Source: Akkermansia muciniphila (GTDB lineage: Bacteria > Verrucomicrobiota > Verrucomicrobiia > Limisphaerales > BJHT01). Taken from it: a stretch of DNA of 48,503 nucleotides. Under the pieces are notes generated by a model. It saw nothing but the letters and a program-made list of their open reading frames with translations. It ran no database searches and was not told where the DNA came from. The position numbers were made by a program, and so were the translations under genes. Of the stretch, positions 40,367 through 48,503 are shown in pieces. How positions within the stretch are numbered: position 1 is the first letter of the stretch; each line of letters starts with the position of its first letter. The DNA lies in NCBI GenBank assembly GCA_945861535.1, contig CAMAUZ010000063.1:1-48503 (forward strand), given 5' to 3'.

Positions 40367-41851
40367 ATGAGCACAACATCGTCCGCTCCTCCCGTCCGCC
40401 TTGGCGCTTTGAAATCGCTGGCGGACTTCCAGGCCGCCTGCACTTCGCTCGGCATCGAACTGCCCGCCGAGGCGCTGGGGGCCGGGCCGTCGCCGCTCGC
40501 CGAGCCGGCCGCGGTGGTGATCAATGGCAAGCGCCCGGGCAATCGCATCGTGATTCATCCGATGGAAGGCTGGGACGGCACGACCACCGGTGGCGTGAGC
40601 GAGGAGATGCGGCGGCGCTGGCGGCGTTTCGGCGAGAGCGGCGCGAAAATGATCTGCGGCGCGGAGGCGATGGCCGTGCGACCTGACGGACGGGCGAATC
40701 CGAATCAGCTCATCATCACGGAGGAAAATCAGGCGGGCTTGGCGGAACTGGTGGGCATTCTGAAAGGCGCCCACGCCGAACGCTACGGCACGACGGACGA
40801 TCTCGTGATCGGCTTCCAACTCACGCATTCCGGGCGCTTCTGCCGTCCGCACGACAAGGCCCGCTGGGAATCGCGCGTGGCCTTCCGGCATCCGCTGCTC
40901 GACCGCAAGTTCAACGTCACGAGCGACGCCCAGGTGTTCAGCGATGCGGAGATCGAGCAGTTGATCGCCGACTTTGTGCGGGCGGCGCGGGTGGCGTGGG
41001 CGGTGGGCGCGGACTTTGTGGATCTCAAGCACTGCCACGGCTATCTCCTGCATGAGTTTCTTGGCGCGCACACGCGGCCCGGCAAATACGGCGGCAGCTT
41101 TGAGAACCGCACCCGCATCCTCCGCGAGCTGGTCGCGGCCATTCGCGCGGACGGCAACCCCATCGAGTTCGGCGTGCGGCTGAGTTTGTTCGACAAGGTG
41201 CCCCATCGCCCCGATCCCACGCGCTCGCAGCCGGGCAAGCTCGGACCGGGCATCCCGGAGGATTTCGCCGCGCACCTTCCCTATCGCTACGGCTTCGGTG
41301 TGAATCAGAGCGACCCGACGCAGGTGGATCTCACCGAGACCTTCGCCTTCGTCGCGCTCTGCGGCGAACTGGGCATCAAGGTGCTCAACACCAGCGCGGG
41401 CTCGCCCTACTACACGCCGCACTTGCAACGGCCGGCGGCGTTCCCGCCCAGCGACGGCTATCAGCCGGCGTATGATCCGCTGATCGACGTCGCGCGCTTG
41501 ATCGACGCGGTGCGGCAGGTGAAGGCGCGCGCGCCGCAGGGGCTGTACGTCATCGGCTCGGGCTACACGTATTTGCAGGAGTTCCTCGCGCCGGTCGCGA
41601 CGGCCGTGGTGCGCCAGGGCTGGGCGGACGCCATCGGCCTTGGCCGCGCGGTGCTCTCGTATCCGGCCATGCTCACCGATGCCATCGCGGGCAAACCGGT
41701 GGAGAAAAAATTCGTCTGCCGGACCTTCAGCGACTGCACCACCGCGCCGCGCAACGGCCTCATCAGCGGCTGCTATCCGCTCGACAAATTCTACACGCAG
41801 CGCCCGGAAGCGGCGCAGCTCAAGGAGATCAAGAAAAAGGTCGGCGCGTGA
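40367..41851 (+). CDS. NADH:flavin oxidoreductase, Old Yellow Enzyme family
   Basis: 494 residues, TIM-barrel flavoprotein. V-I-H-P-M-E-G-W-D-G-T (FMN phosphate/N-terminal strand), F-Q-L-T-H-S-G-R-F (substrate/flavin His), D-L-K-H-C-H-G-Y-L-L-H-E-F-L (second catalytic strand; H-x-x-H near 225), G-G-S-F-E-N-R-T-R and L-G-R-A-V-L-S-Y-P (FMN phosphate loop) follow the family order. It lacks the C-terminal 4Fe4S Cys cluster and NADH domain of dienoyl-CoA reductase-type members. It reduces activated C=C bonds or oxidises cyclic substrates using FMN in the cytoplasm. The first gene of a same-strand group with a DapA-like aldolase and exported DUF1549/DUF1501 proteins, divergent from a LysR regulator. 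Confidence 0.92.
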   Translation: MSTTSSAPPVRLGALKSLADFQAACTSLGIELPAEALGAGPSPLAEPAAVVINGKRPGNRIVIHPMEGWDGTTTGGVSEEMRRRWRRFGESGAKMICGAEAMAVRPDGRANPNQLIITEENQAGLAELVGILKGAHAERYGTTDDLVIGFQLTHSGRFCRPHDKARWESRVAFRHPLLDRKFNVTSDAQVFSDAEIEQLIADFVRAARVAWAVGADFVDLKHCHGYLLHEFLGAHTRPGKYGGSFENRTRILRELVAAIRADGNPIEFGVRLSLFDKVPHRPDPTRSQPGKLGPGIPEDFAAHLPYRYGFGVNQSDPTQVDLTETFAFVALCGELGIKVLNTSAGSPYYTPHLQRPAAFPPSDGYQPAYDPLIDVARLIDAVRQVKARAPQGLYVIGSGYTYLQEFLAPVATAVVRQGWADAIGLGRAVLSYPAMLTDAIAGKPVEKKFVCRTFSDCTTAPRNGLISGCYPLDKFYTQRPEAAQLKEIKKKVGA

Positions 41852-41907
41852 AGACGACCGGGCGCATCTCGGTTTCTGACACGCTGCCTGGCTCGCCCAC
41901 CGCGGAG

Positions 41908-42042
41908 TGGGGCAGGCATCCTTGCCTGCCGGTTCACGGGGCATCCCTGCCCCGTGTTCCCGCGCCAGCCGCGCCACACGTCCGCCCTAGAAACGGGCGG
42001 CAAGGATGCCGCCCGAACCGGCCGGCTGGAAGCCTGCCCCAC
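41908..42042 (+). repeat. 130-bp palindromic element, copy 4 of 5
   Basis: TGGGGCAGGCATCCTTGCCT to GGCTGGAAGCCTGCCCCA, complete with inner palindromes. It lies between the Old-Yellow-Enzyme and DapA-like genes, inside a probable operon. 42043-42145 holds no gene. Confidence 0.9.
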
Positions 42043-42145
42043 AGGATCAGCGGCCCGCACCTGGATCCCCACGGCGGGTCCGCAGCCACGCGCGCCGCGC
42101 AGGGCAAAAACTAAGACGCGTCCACCCAACCCCGATGCACCAGCC

Positions 42146-43264
42146 ATGAAAACGCTCATTGCCAAACCCGAAGACCTCACGCCGCAGACGCCGTGGCCCG
42201 ACACCCGGTGGGCCTGGAGCGGCGAGGAGGAACTCATCGACCACCGGACCAAAGCGCGACTCTGCGCGGCGGCGCTGCTGCCGTTCCGCGATCGGAAGCC
42301 CGACTGGGACGGCTTCCTCGCGAGCATCCGCTGGATGCAGGCGGCGGCGGACCATTACGGCGTCGAGCTGGTCGTCGTGCTCAATGCCGACACGGGCTAC
42401 ATCTTCAATCTCGACGATGCGCTCTACGCAGAGGTGCTGCGCCGGTTCCGCGCGGAGTTTCCCCAGGCGAAGTTTATCGCCGGCGTGACGGCGCGCGGCG
42501 CACAGAACGACACGTCCTTCAAAGCCGAGCGCTATCGTCCGCTGCTCGACATCGTGCAACAGCACGACAACTGCGAAGTCATGCTCATGACCTCGCAGTG
42601 GCTCAGCGCGCTCGAGCCCGAGCCGTGTCGCGACGCCTATTACGAGATCGCGCAATGGCTCATCCGACCCGGGATCGTTCACGCACTGGAACCGGCCTTT
42701 GTGCCGTGGGCGCGGCCCTTCGGTCCGTGGCTGCTGCATCAACTGGCGCTGCATCCCAAGTTTGTCGGTGGTAAGATCAGCACGCTCGACGAGCCGCATT
42801 TCCTTTACTGGGCGGCGATGGGTCGCGACCTCGGGCTGGATTTCGCACCCCACAGCGGCGACGACTTCGGCATCGCCACCGCCATCAAGCTCGGCCTGCC
42901 GCTGCTTATCGGCGCGGCCGTCAGCGGGGCGCCGCTTATATGCGCGGCCAAAGACATGTGGCTGAGCGATGATGCGCCGCAGAAGAAATTCCCCACCGGC
43001 ACGGGCCGCTTTGACACGCGCGTTTACAAGGTCTTTGAGGCGTTCCAATCGCTGGAGGATCAGGTCTTCCGGCTCGATGCGAACCTGAGCGCATCGGCCT
43101 ACAAGCACAGTACCGCCCATGTGCTCCACGAACTGGGCATCATCGCCTCGCCGGAAGCGCACCCCGCCTGTCCCGACTTGCGCGGCGCCGACGAAGCTGC
43201 CCGCATGACCGAAGCCCTGCGCCGCCCCCGGCGGGTCGCCGCGCGGATGAACATCGCGTTTTGA
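42146..43264 (+). CDS. Dihydrodipicolinate synthase/N-acetylneuraminate lyase-like aldolase
   Basis: 372 residues from the ATG at 42146; upstream in-frame sequence is repeat DNA. TIM-barrel aldolase: A-A-A-L-L-P-F strand 1, I-A-G-V-T-A-R-G-A strand with a small-residue loop, V-M-L-M-T, and the Schiff-base region K-F-V-G-G-K-I-S-T-L-D-E, where the second Lys matches the catalytic Lys of DapA-type enzymes. The C-terminal 80 residues are an added helical part. It probably cleaves or forms a 2-oxo acid such as pyruvate plus an aldehyde. With the neighbouring flavoprotein and LysR regulator it suggests breakdown of a sugar-like or cyclic compound. The DUF1549 gene follows after 10 bp. The name of the substrate is not supported. 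Confidence 0.82.
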   Translation: MKTLIAKPEDLTPQTPWPDTRWAWSGEEELIDHRTKARLCAAALLPFRDRKPDWDGFLASIRWMQAAADHYGVELVVVLNADTGYIFNLDDALYAEVLRRFRAEFPQAKFIAGVTARGAQNDTSFKAERYRPLLDIVQQHDNCEVMLMTSQWLSALEPEPCRDAYYEIAQWLIRPGIVHALEPAFVPWARPFGPWLLHQLALHPKFVGGKISTLDEPHFLYWAAMGRDLGLDFAPHSGDDFGIATAIKLGLPLLIGAAVSGAPLICAAKDMWLSDDAPQKKFPTGTGRFDTRVYKVFEAFQSLEDQVFRLDANLSASAYKHSTAHVLHELGIIASPEAHPACPDLRGADEAARMTEALRRPRRVAARMNIAF

Positions 43265-43274
43265 TCACACCCCC

Positions 43275-46200
43275 ATGAAAGCCGCCTCTCGTCTCACTCC
43301 GCTTTTCGCCATCCTCGTCGCGGCGGTGCTCCTGGGGTCCGCAGGGTTGCCGGCCGCCGAGGTGCCCGCCGCGTTCACCAAGGCCCATGCGGTGCTCGAG
43401 GAGCGGTGTTTCAAATGCCACAGCCATGCCGCCAACAAGAGCAAAGGCGGACTGCTGCTGGATTCCGTGGCGGCGATGCTCAAGGGCGGCGATACCGGGC
43501 CGGCGATTGTCGTGGGAAAGCCGGACGAGAGTCTGCTCATCAAAGCGGTGCGCTACGGCGACGAGAACCTGCAGATGCCGCCGAAGAACGAAAAGCTGTC
43601 GGCCACCGAAATCGCCGTCCTGACCGAATGGGTGAAGGCCGGTGCGCCCTGGCCGACGGAGAAAAAAGGCGGCGAAGCGGCGGGCGTGAAGCGCCGCAAA
43701 CCCGGCAGCATCACCGCCGAAGACCGGCAGTGGTGGGCTTTTCAACCCGTGAAAGGTGTGACGCCGCCGCCGGTGTCAGCGGCTGGCGCGGTGATTCACA
43801 ATGACGTGGACCGTTTCGTCCTTACCCGCCTGCTTGCGGAGAATCTGCCCCCCGCGCCCGAGGCCGACCGCGCGGTGCTGATCCGCCGCGTCACGTTTGA
43901 TCTCACCGGCCTGCCGCCGACGCCGCCGGAGGTGGATGCCTTTCTCGCCGACACCGCGCCGCAGGCTTACGAGCGGCTGGTGGACCGCCTGCTCGCCAGC
44001 CCGCGCTTCGGCGAACGCATGGCGCGGCACTGGCTGGACCTCGTGCGCTATGCGGATGGCGACGGCTATCGCGCGGATGACTATCGCCCCGACGCGTGGC
44101 GCTATCGCGACTACGTCATCCGCTCGTTCAACGAGGACAAACCCTACGATCGCTTCGTCCGCGAGCAGTTGGCGGGCGATGAACTCTTTCCCGAAAACCC
44201 CGAAGCCCTCATCGCCACCGGCTATCTGCGGCATGGCATTTACGAGTGGAACGCCCGCGATGTGCGTGGCCAGTGGGATGCGATTTTGAACGACCTCACC
44301 GACACCACGGGCGACGTCTTCTTCGGCCTCGGCCTGCAATGCGCGCGCTGCCACGACCACAAGTTCGACCCGCTTCTCCAGCGCGACTACTTCCGGCTGC
44401 GCGCCTTTTTCGCGCCGTTCCAGCCGGGCGACCGGATCGCCGCCACCGCGGCGGAAATCGCGGCGCACGCGGAGAAAATGAAGGCGTGGAACGCGCAGAC
44501 GGCGGTCGTGCGCGACGAGCTGGCGGGGCTCGAACAACCCTATCTCGACCGGGCGGAAAAGGGGGCGGTCGGCAGATTTCCCGACGACATTCAGGCGATG
44601 ATCCGCAAGCCCGCGTCCGCCCGCGAGCCGCTGGAGGCGCAGTTGGCGGCGCTGGCGTGGCGGCAGGTGGTTTATGATTGGGAGCGCGTGGATCGCAATT
44701 TCAAGGGGACCGACAAGGAGCGAATCCTCGCGCTGCGCCGCGAGCTGGCCGCGCTGAGCAAAGACAAGCCCGCGCCGCTGCCGGTCGCCTTTGCCGCCGC
44801 GGATGTCGGTCCATAAGCGCCGCCTGTTCTCATCCCGAAAAAGGCGACCCTCGGTGAAATCGAGCCGGGCGTGCTGACGTTGCTGGATCCCGCAGCGCTC
44901 GCCGTCCGGCCCCTGCCGCACAGCACCGGCCGGCGCAGCGCCCTGGCGCACTGGCTCACGCAGCCGGGGAATCCACTGACCGCGCGCGTCATTGTGAATC
45001 GTGTGTGGCAGCAGCACTTCGGGCGCGGCCTGGCGGCGAACGCCAGCGACTTCGGCATGTTGGGCGAGCCGCCTTCGCATCCCGAGTTGCTCGACTGGCT
45101 GGCGGGCCGTTTCGTGCGCGAGGGTTGGTCCTTGAAAAAGATGCACCGGCTCATGGTCACCAGCGCCGCGTATCGGCGCGCCAGCCGACATCCGGCACCC
45201 GAAGCGGGCAAGCTCAAGGATCCGGAAAACCGGCTGCTGTGGGTCATGCCGCCGCGCCGGCTCGACGCTGAACAGATTCGCGATGCCCTGCTCGCGGTGA
45301 GCGGCGAGTTGCTCCCCGAAGCGGGCGGCTCCGGCGTGACGCCAGATGTCCCGCGCCGCACGATCTTCACCCGCTTCATGCGCAACACGCGCGACCCGCT
45401 GGCGGATGTTTTTGACGCGCCGCTGTGGTTCAGCAGCGCCGCTTCGCGAGATACGACCACCACGCCGGTGCAGTCGCTGCTGCTCGCGAACAGCGCGGCG
45501 TTGCGGGCGCGGGGGCGGGCGTTTGCCGCGCGGCTGGAAGCGACCGCGCCAGGCGACACGGCCGCGCAGGTGCAGGCCGCGTATCGGCTGGCGTTTGGCC
45601 GCGCTGCGCAGGACAGCGAGGTCCGCGCCGCGACGGAGTTTCTTGCTAAGCAGGCCGCGCAATCCGACACGAAACGCCTCAGCTCCGGCCAGGCGGCCTT
45701 CATTCCCGAGAAGGTGCCGTATCGCGATGGCCAGGCCGCGCGCATCACGCCCGACAGCGAGCAGATGCTGTTTCGCGTCAGCGACAGCAAGGCGCTGCAG
45801 GCGGACGGCGCGTTCACCCTCGAGGCGTTCATCGTGCCGCGGTCCGTGGCGGAGGGCGCCGAAGTGCGCACCATCGCGGCCAAGTGGAATGGGGACAAAA
45901 CCGGGGCCGGCTGGTCGCTCGGCATCACTGGTCAGCAAAGCCGGCGCAAGCCGCTCACGCTCGCGCTGCAACTCATTGGCACGCATCGCGACGGGCACCA
46001 CGGTGAGTCGGCCATCTTCGCCGACCTCGGCGTGCAGATGAACAAGCCGTACTTCGTCGCCGCCGCCGTCACGCCCGCGACCGCCGCCGCGCCGGGCCGC
46101 GTCTTCTTCGCGCTGAAGGACCTTTCCAACGATGACGAGCCGCTGCTCACCGCCGGCGTCGAGCACGAGGTCACCGGCGGCTGGAGCAACACCACGCCGC

Positions 46201-46508
46201 TCACGCTCGCGGCGCGTTCGGGTACCAAGCCGCATTCGTTTCACGGGGCCATTGATGACGTGCGGCTCTCCAGCGTCGCGCTGCCCGCCGACCGCATGCT
46301 CTACACCTCCGAATCCGTGAGCGACACCACGCTCGGCTACTGGCGCTTCGAGGCGAAGCCCGATGTCTTCGCCGACTCCGGCCCGCATGGACATGCGCTC
46401 GAACGCCCCACGCCCTAGGCCACTGCCGGCCTCACGCCGCAGCAGGCGGCCCTCACGGACTTCTGCCACGCGCTGCTCAATGCGAGTGAGTTTCTCTACA
46501 CCGAATAG
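43275..46508 (+). pseudogene. DUF1549/DUF1553 planctomycete-cytochrome protein interrupted by two in-frame stop codons
   Basis: A single reading frame of 1077 codons plus a stop, with TAA at codon 514 (44814-44816) and TAG at codon 1048 (46416-46418); no frameshift is needed. Signal peptide 1-28. The cytochrome-c-like PSCyt1 part contains C-F-K-C-H (45-49); its distal Met ligand is likely in L-Q-M-P-P. DUF1549 spans about 176-380, including C-A-R-C-H-D-H-K-F-D-P (356 onward). After the first stop the protein continues A-P-P-V-L-I-P-K-K then DUF1553 (R-V-I-V-N-R-V-W-Q-Q-H-F-G-R-G-L) with a LamG-like insertion (about 800-1030). The canonical C-terminus F-C-H-A-L-L-N-A-S-E-F-L-Y-T-E lies beyond the second stop and ends 4 bp before the DUF1501 gene. 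Probably nonsense-mutated; readthrough or base-calling error cannot be excluded. Family function is unknown. Confidence 0.9.
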
Positions 46509-46512
46509 CCTC

Positions 46513-47940
46513 ATGCAAGACCCCCGCTGCCATCGCTACGAACCCGCCCGGTCGCGCCGCGATTTCCTCTTTCGCTCCGGCGTCGGGCTGGGTGCCATCG
46601 CCCTGCAAAGCCTGCTCGGCAGCACCGCCTCGGGCGCTGCGCCATCGCCGCTCATTGCCAAGCAGCCCCAGCTCCGTGCGCGTGCCAAGAACGTCATCTT
46701 TCTCTTCATGGAAGGCGGGCCGTCGCACCTCGATTTGTTCGACCCGAAACCGCTGCTCAACAAACTCGCCGGCAAGCCCCTGCCCGACAGCTTCGGCTCC
46801 GTCATCACCGCGATGGGCGAGGCCAAGGCACCGTTGCTCGCGAGCCAACGCACCTGGAAACAACACGGCCAGAGCGGCCTGTGGATCAGCGATTGGCTCC
46901 CCAACATCGCTCGGTGCGCCGACGACCTCGCCGTGGTTCGCTCGTGCTGGGCCGATGGCATCAATCACAGCGCCGGCGTCTGCCAGATGAACACCGGCTC
47001 GATCCTTGGCGGCCGGCCGTCCCTCGGCTCGTGGGTGAGCTACGGACTGGGCACCGAAAACACCGACCTGCCGGCCTTCCTCGTGTTGCAGGACAACCAA
47101 AGCAGCGTCGTCAACGGCCCGCGCAACTGGAGCGCCGGCTTCATGCCCGCCGTCTATCAGGGCATCCGGCTCCAAGGCGGCAGCGAGCCGATTCCCAATC
47201 TCAACACCCCGCCTTCCCACACGCCGCGACAGCAGACCACGCGGCTCGATTTCATCAATCAGCTTAACCGGAGCTACGCCGCGCGCTTTCCTGACCAGAC
47301 CGAACTCAGCGCCCGTCTCACGAGCTACGAACTCGCCTATCGCATGCAGGCCGAGGCGCCTGGGGCCGTGGACCTCGCGAACGAGAGTGACGCGACCAAA
47401 AAGCTCTACGGCCTCGACCGCAAGGAAACCGCCGACATGGGCCGCCTCTGCCTGCTCTCGCGCCGCATGGTCGAGCGCGGCGTGCGCTTCGTGCAGGTCT
47501 ATCACGGGGCGGGCAGCAAATGGGATTCGCACACCGCCATGGAGAAAAATCACGGCTCCCTCTGCGCGAGCATGGACCAACCCGTCGCCGCGCTGCTCCG
47601 CGATCTGAAAGCCCGCGGACTGCTGGACGAGACCCTCGTTGTCTGGGGCGGGGAATTCGGCCGCACCCCGATGAGTGAGAAAGGCGACGGGCGCGACCAC
47701 AACCCGACCGGGTTCACCATGTGGTTCGCCGGCGGCGGAGTGCGCGGCGGCCAGACCATCGGCACCACCGACGATCTCGGCCTGCACGCCGTCGAAGATC
47801 GCCTGCACGTCCACGACCTCCACGCCACCATCCTCTGGCTGCTCGGCCTCGATAACATGGGCCTGGTCTATAAATACAAAGGCCGCCCCGAACGCCCCAC
47901 GCTCAACGAAGGCGAGCCGTGCGAAAAGATCGCCGGTTGA
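46513..47940 (+). CDS. DUF1501 family exported protein (sulfatase-like fold)
   Basis: 475 residues. Twin-arginine signal S-R-R-D-F-L-F-R-S-G-V-G at about 13-24, followed by a hydrophobic stretch and Ala-rich cleavage region, so it is exported folded. The body has the alkaline-phosphatase/sulfatase-superfamily pattern of DUF1501: V-I-F-L-F-M-E-G-G-P-S-H-L-D-L-F-D-P-K-P, C-W-A-D-G-I-N-H-S-A-G, G-R-P-S-L-G-S-W-V-S-Y-G-L-G, Y-H-G-A-G-S-K-W-D-S-H and G-G-E-F-G-R-T-P-M, ending D-H-N-P-T-G-F-T-M-W. DUF1501 genes usually sit directly after DUF1549/DUF1553 genes, as here, and are translated with them; the 4-bp spacing supports coupling to the interrupted upstream frame. The biochemical role is unproven. 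Confidence 0.93.
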   Translation: MQDPRCHRYEPARSRRDFLFRSGVGLGAIALQSLLGSTASGAAPSPLIAKQPQLRARAKNVIFLFMEGGPSHLDLFDPKPLLNKLAGKPLPDSFGSVITAMGEAKAPLLASQRTWKQHGQSGLWISDWLPNIARCADDLAVVRSCWADGINHSAGVCQMNTGSILGGRPSLGSWVSYGLGTENTDLPAFLVLQDNQSSVVNGPRNWSAGFMPAVYQGIRLQGGSEPIPNLNTPPSHTPRQQTTRLDFINQLNRSYAARFPDQTELSARLTSYELAYRMQAEAPGAVDLANESDATKKLYGLDRKETADMGRLCLLSRRMVERGVRFVQVYHGAGSKWDSHTAMEKNHGSLCASMDQPVAALLRDLKARGLLDETLVVWGGEFGRTPMSEKGDGRDHNPTGFTMWFAGGGVRGGQTIGTTDDLGLHAVEDRLHVHDLHATILWLLGLDNMGLVYKYKGRPERPTLNEGEPCEKIAG

Positions 47941-48148
47941 TCGTAACGACGCAGCCGGAGCGCGGCCGTGTCCGCCGCGGGCCAACCGCAGCGGCCCCGG
48001 ATCCGAGCTGGCATCCATTGGAATCAGTGGCGTCCCCTGCGGCCAACCTGTTGCGGCTGGTGCTCTGCGCACCCAGCCGCGCTCCGGATAAAATCCTCGC
48101 GGTGCAGCTCAGTTTCTTGCCCGCGGCATGGCGTCCGCGCCCGCCGGG

Positions 48149-48281
48149 TGGGGCAGGCATCCTTGCCTGCCAGTTGGCGGGGCATCCCTGCCCCGTGTTG
48201 CCAGTTCGGCGGGGGTGGGCGGCCATGGAAACGGGCGGCAGGGATGCCGCCCGAACTGGCAGGCAAGGATGCCTGCCCCAC
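48149..48281 (+). repeat. 130-bp palindromic element, copy 5 of 5
   Basis: TGGGGCAGGCATCCTTGCCT to GGCAAGGATGCCTGCCCCA. It is the most symmetric copy: both ends carry the AAGGATGCCTGCCCCA half-site. Preceded (47941-48148) by unassigned spacer. Confidence 0.92.
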
Positions 48282-48503
48282 TGCACCCGCGCGCGTGGCG
48301 CCGCAGGTTTCCTCGAGTCCGGCACCCGTGCCTGCCGGAGGTTGCAGGAAACTGAGCCGTAACTAGTGTCTGGCCGAAAACGCGCGTTTTTGGAAACGGG
48401 GCGCGACGCGGAGGGGGTGCGCAGGCGGTGCGCGACGGATTTTTCCTCCGGCGACGGATAAATCACCCAAATTCTCCGTTTTTAGGCGCATCGCTCCTGG
48501 CGG
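48282..48503. other. Right edge of window, no gene recognised
   Basis: About 220 bp with a CGAAAACGCGCGTTTTTGG inverted-repeat-like stretch at 48376-48394 and an AT-richer end (AAATCACCCAAATTCTCCG). It may be the start of a new gene or element beyond the window. Confidence 0.4.

Noticed and set aside
41954-42145. N-terminal extension of the DapA-like gene
   Set aside because: It only translates the palindromic element copy 4. The ATG at 42146 gives the family N-terminus.
44814-44871. Frameshift in the DUF1549/DUF1553 gene
   Set aside because: The sequence before and after the stop is in the same frame and continuous in family sense, so only a nonsense codon is needed.
43776-46514. 912-codon minus-strand frame opposite the DUF1549/DUF1553 gene
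   Set aside because: The plus-strand frame carries the family motifs on both sides of each stop. The minus frame has no recognisable domain and is open only because of GC bias.

Overview
The window is high-GC (about two thirds G+C) bacterial DNA. It very probably comes from a Verrucomicrobiota genome of the Pedosphaera/Limisphaerales type, or a close PVC-group relative. The evidence is a neighbouring pair of planctomycete-cytochrome (DUF1549/DUF1553) and DUF1501 genes, a DUF5069 gene, many Tat or Sec export signals, and several families of long palindromic intergenic repeats typical of that group. This assignment is an inference; there is no rRNA in the window. One tRNA-Leu(CAG) gene is present.

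Layout. 1-933 is the 3' end of a TPR-repeat protein, followed by about 1.2 kb of repeat DNA. 2103-7386 (minus strand) holds a serine beta-lactamase-like hydrolase, then a three-gene operon (TIGR04222-like membrane protein with a Gly/Ser/Cys tail, DUF692/MNIO iron oxidase, and a probable partner protein), then a nucleotidyltransferase. 7.6-19.9 kb is a tandem array of four paralogous exported proteins made of Ig-like, PPC-like and cadherin-like modules. Each copy has its own sigma-54 promoter, an upstream array of GGACCA boxes and a hairpin terminator. Two of the four are broken: one by an extra G in a G8 tract, the other by a 123-bp MITE with TA target duplication.

20.4-32.6 kb is mostly housekeeping: an RsmB-like rRNA methyltransferase, a HAD phosphatase, an RNase H-like exonuclease, tRNA-Leu, a Tat-exported metallophosphoesterase, a VOC protein, a methyltransferase, htpG, a lipoate ligase-like protein, endonuclease III and a HicAB toxin-antitoxin pair. 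33-39 kb carries a prolyl oligopeptidase, a family 2 glycosyltransferase, a thioredoxin, an MFS transporter and a DUF5069 protein. 39.4-47.9 kb looks like one catabolic locus: a LysR regulator divergent from an Old-Yellow-Enzyme oxidoreductase, a DapA-like aldolase, a DUF1549/DUF1553 protein carrying two in-frame stop codons, and a DUF1501 protein.

Most notable: (1) the sigma-54-driven Ig-protein array with a shared candidate enhancer motif; (2) the MNIO operon, in which the Cys-rich tail of the membrane protein may be the modified substrate; (3) the 3.2-kb DUF1549/DUF1553 reading frame interrupted only by two stop codons, with no frameshift; (4) five same-orientation copies of a roughly 130-bp palindromic element, plus other hairpin families, between genes.
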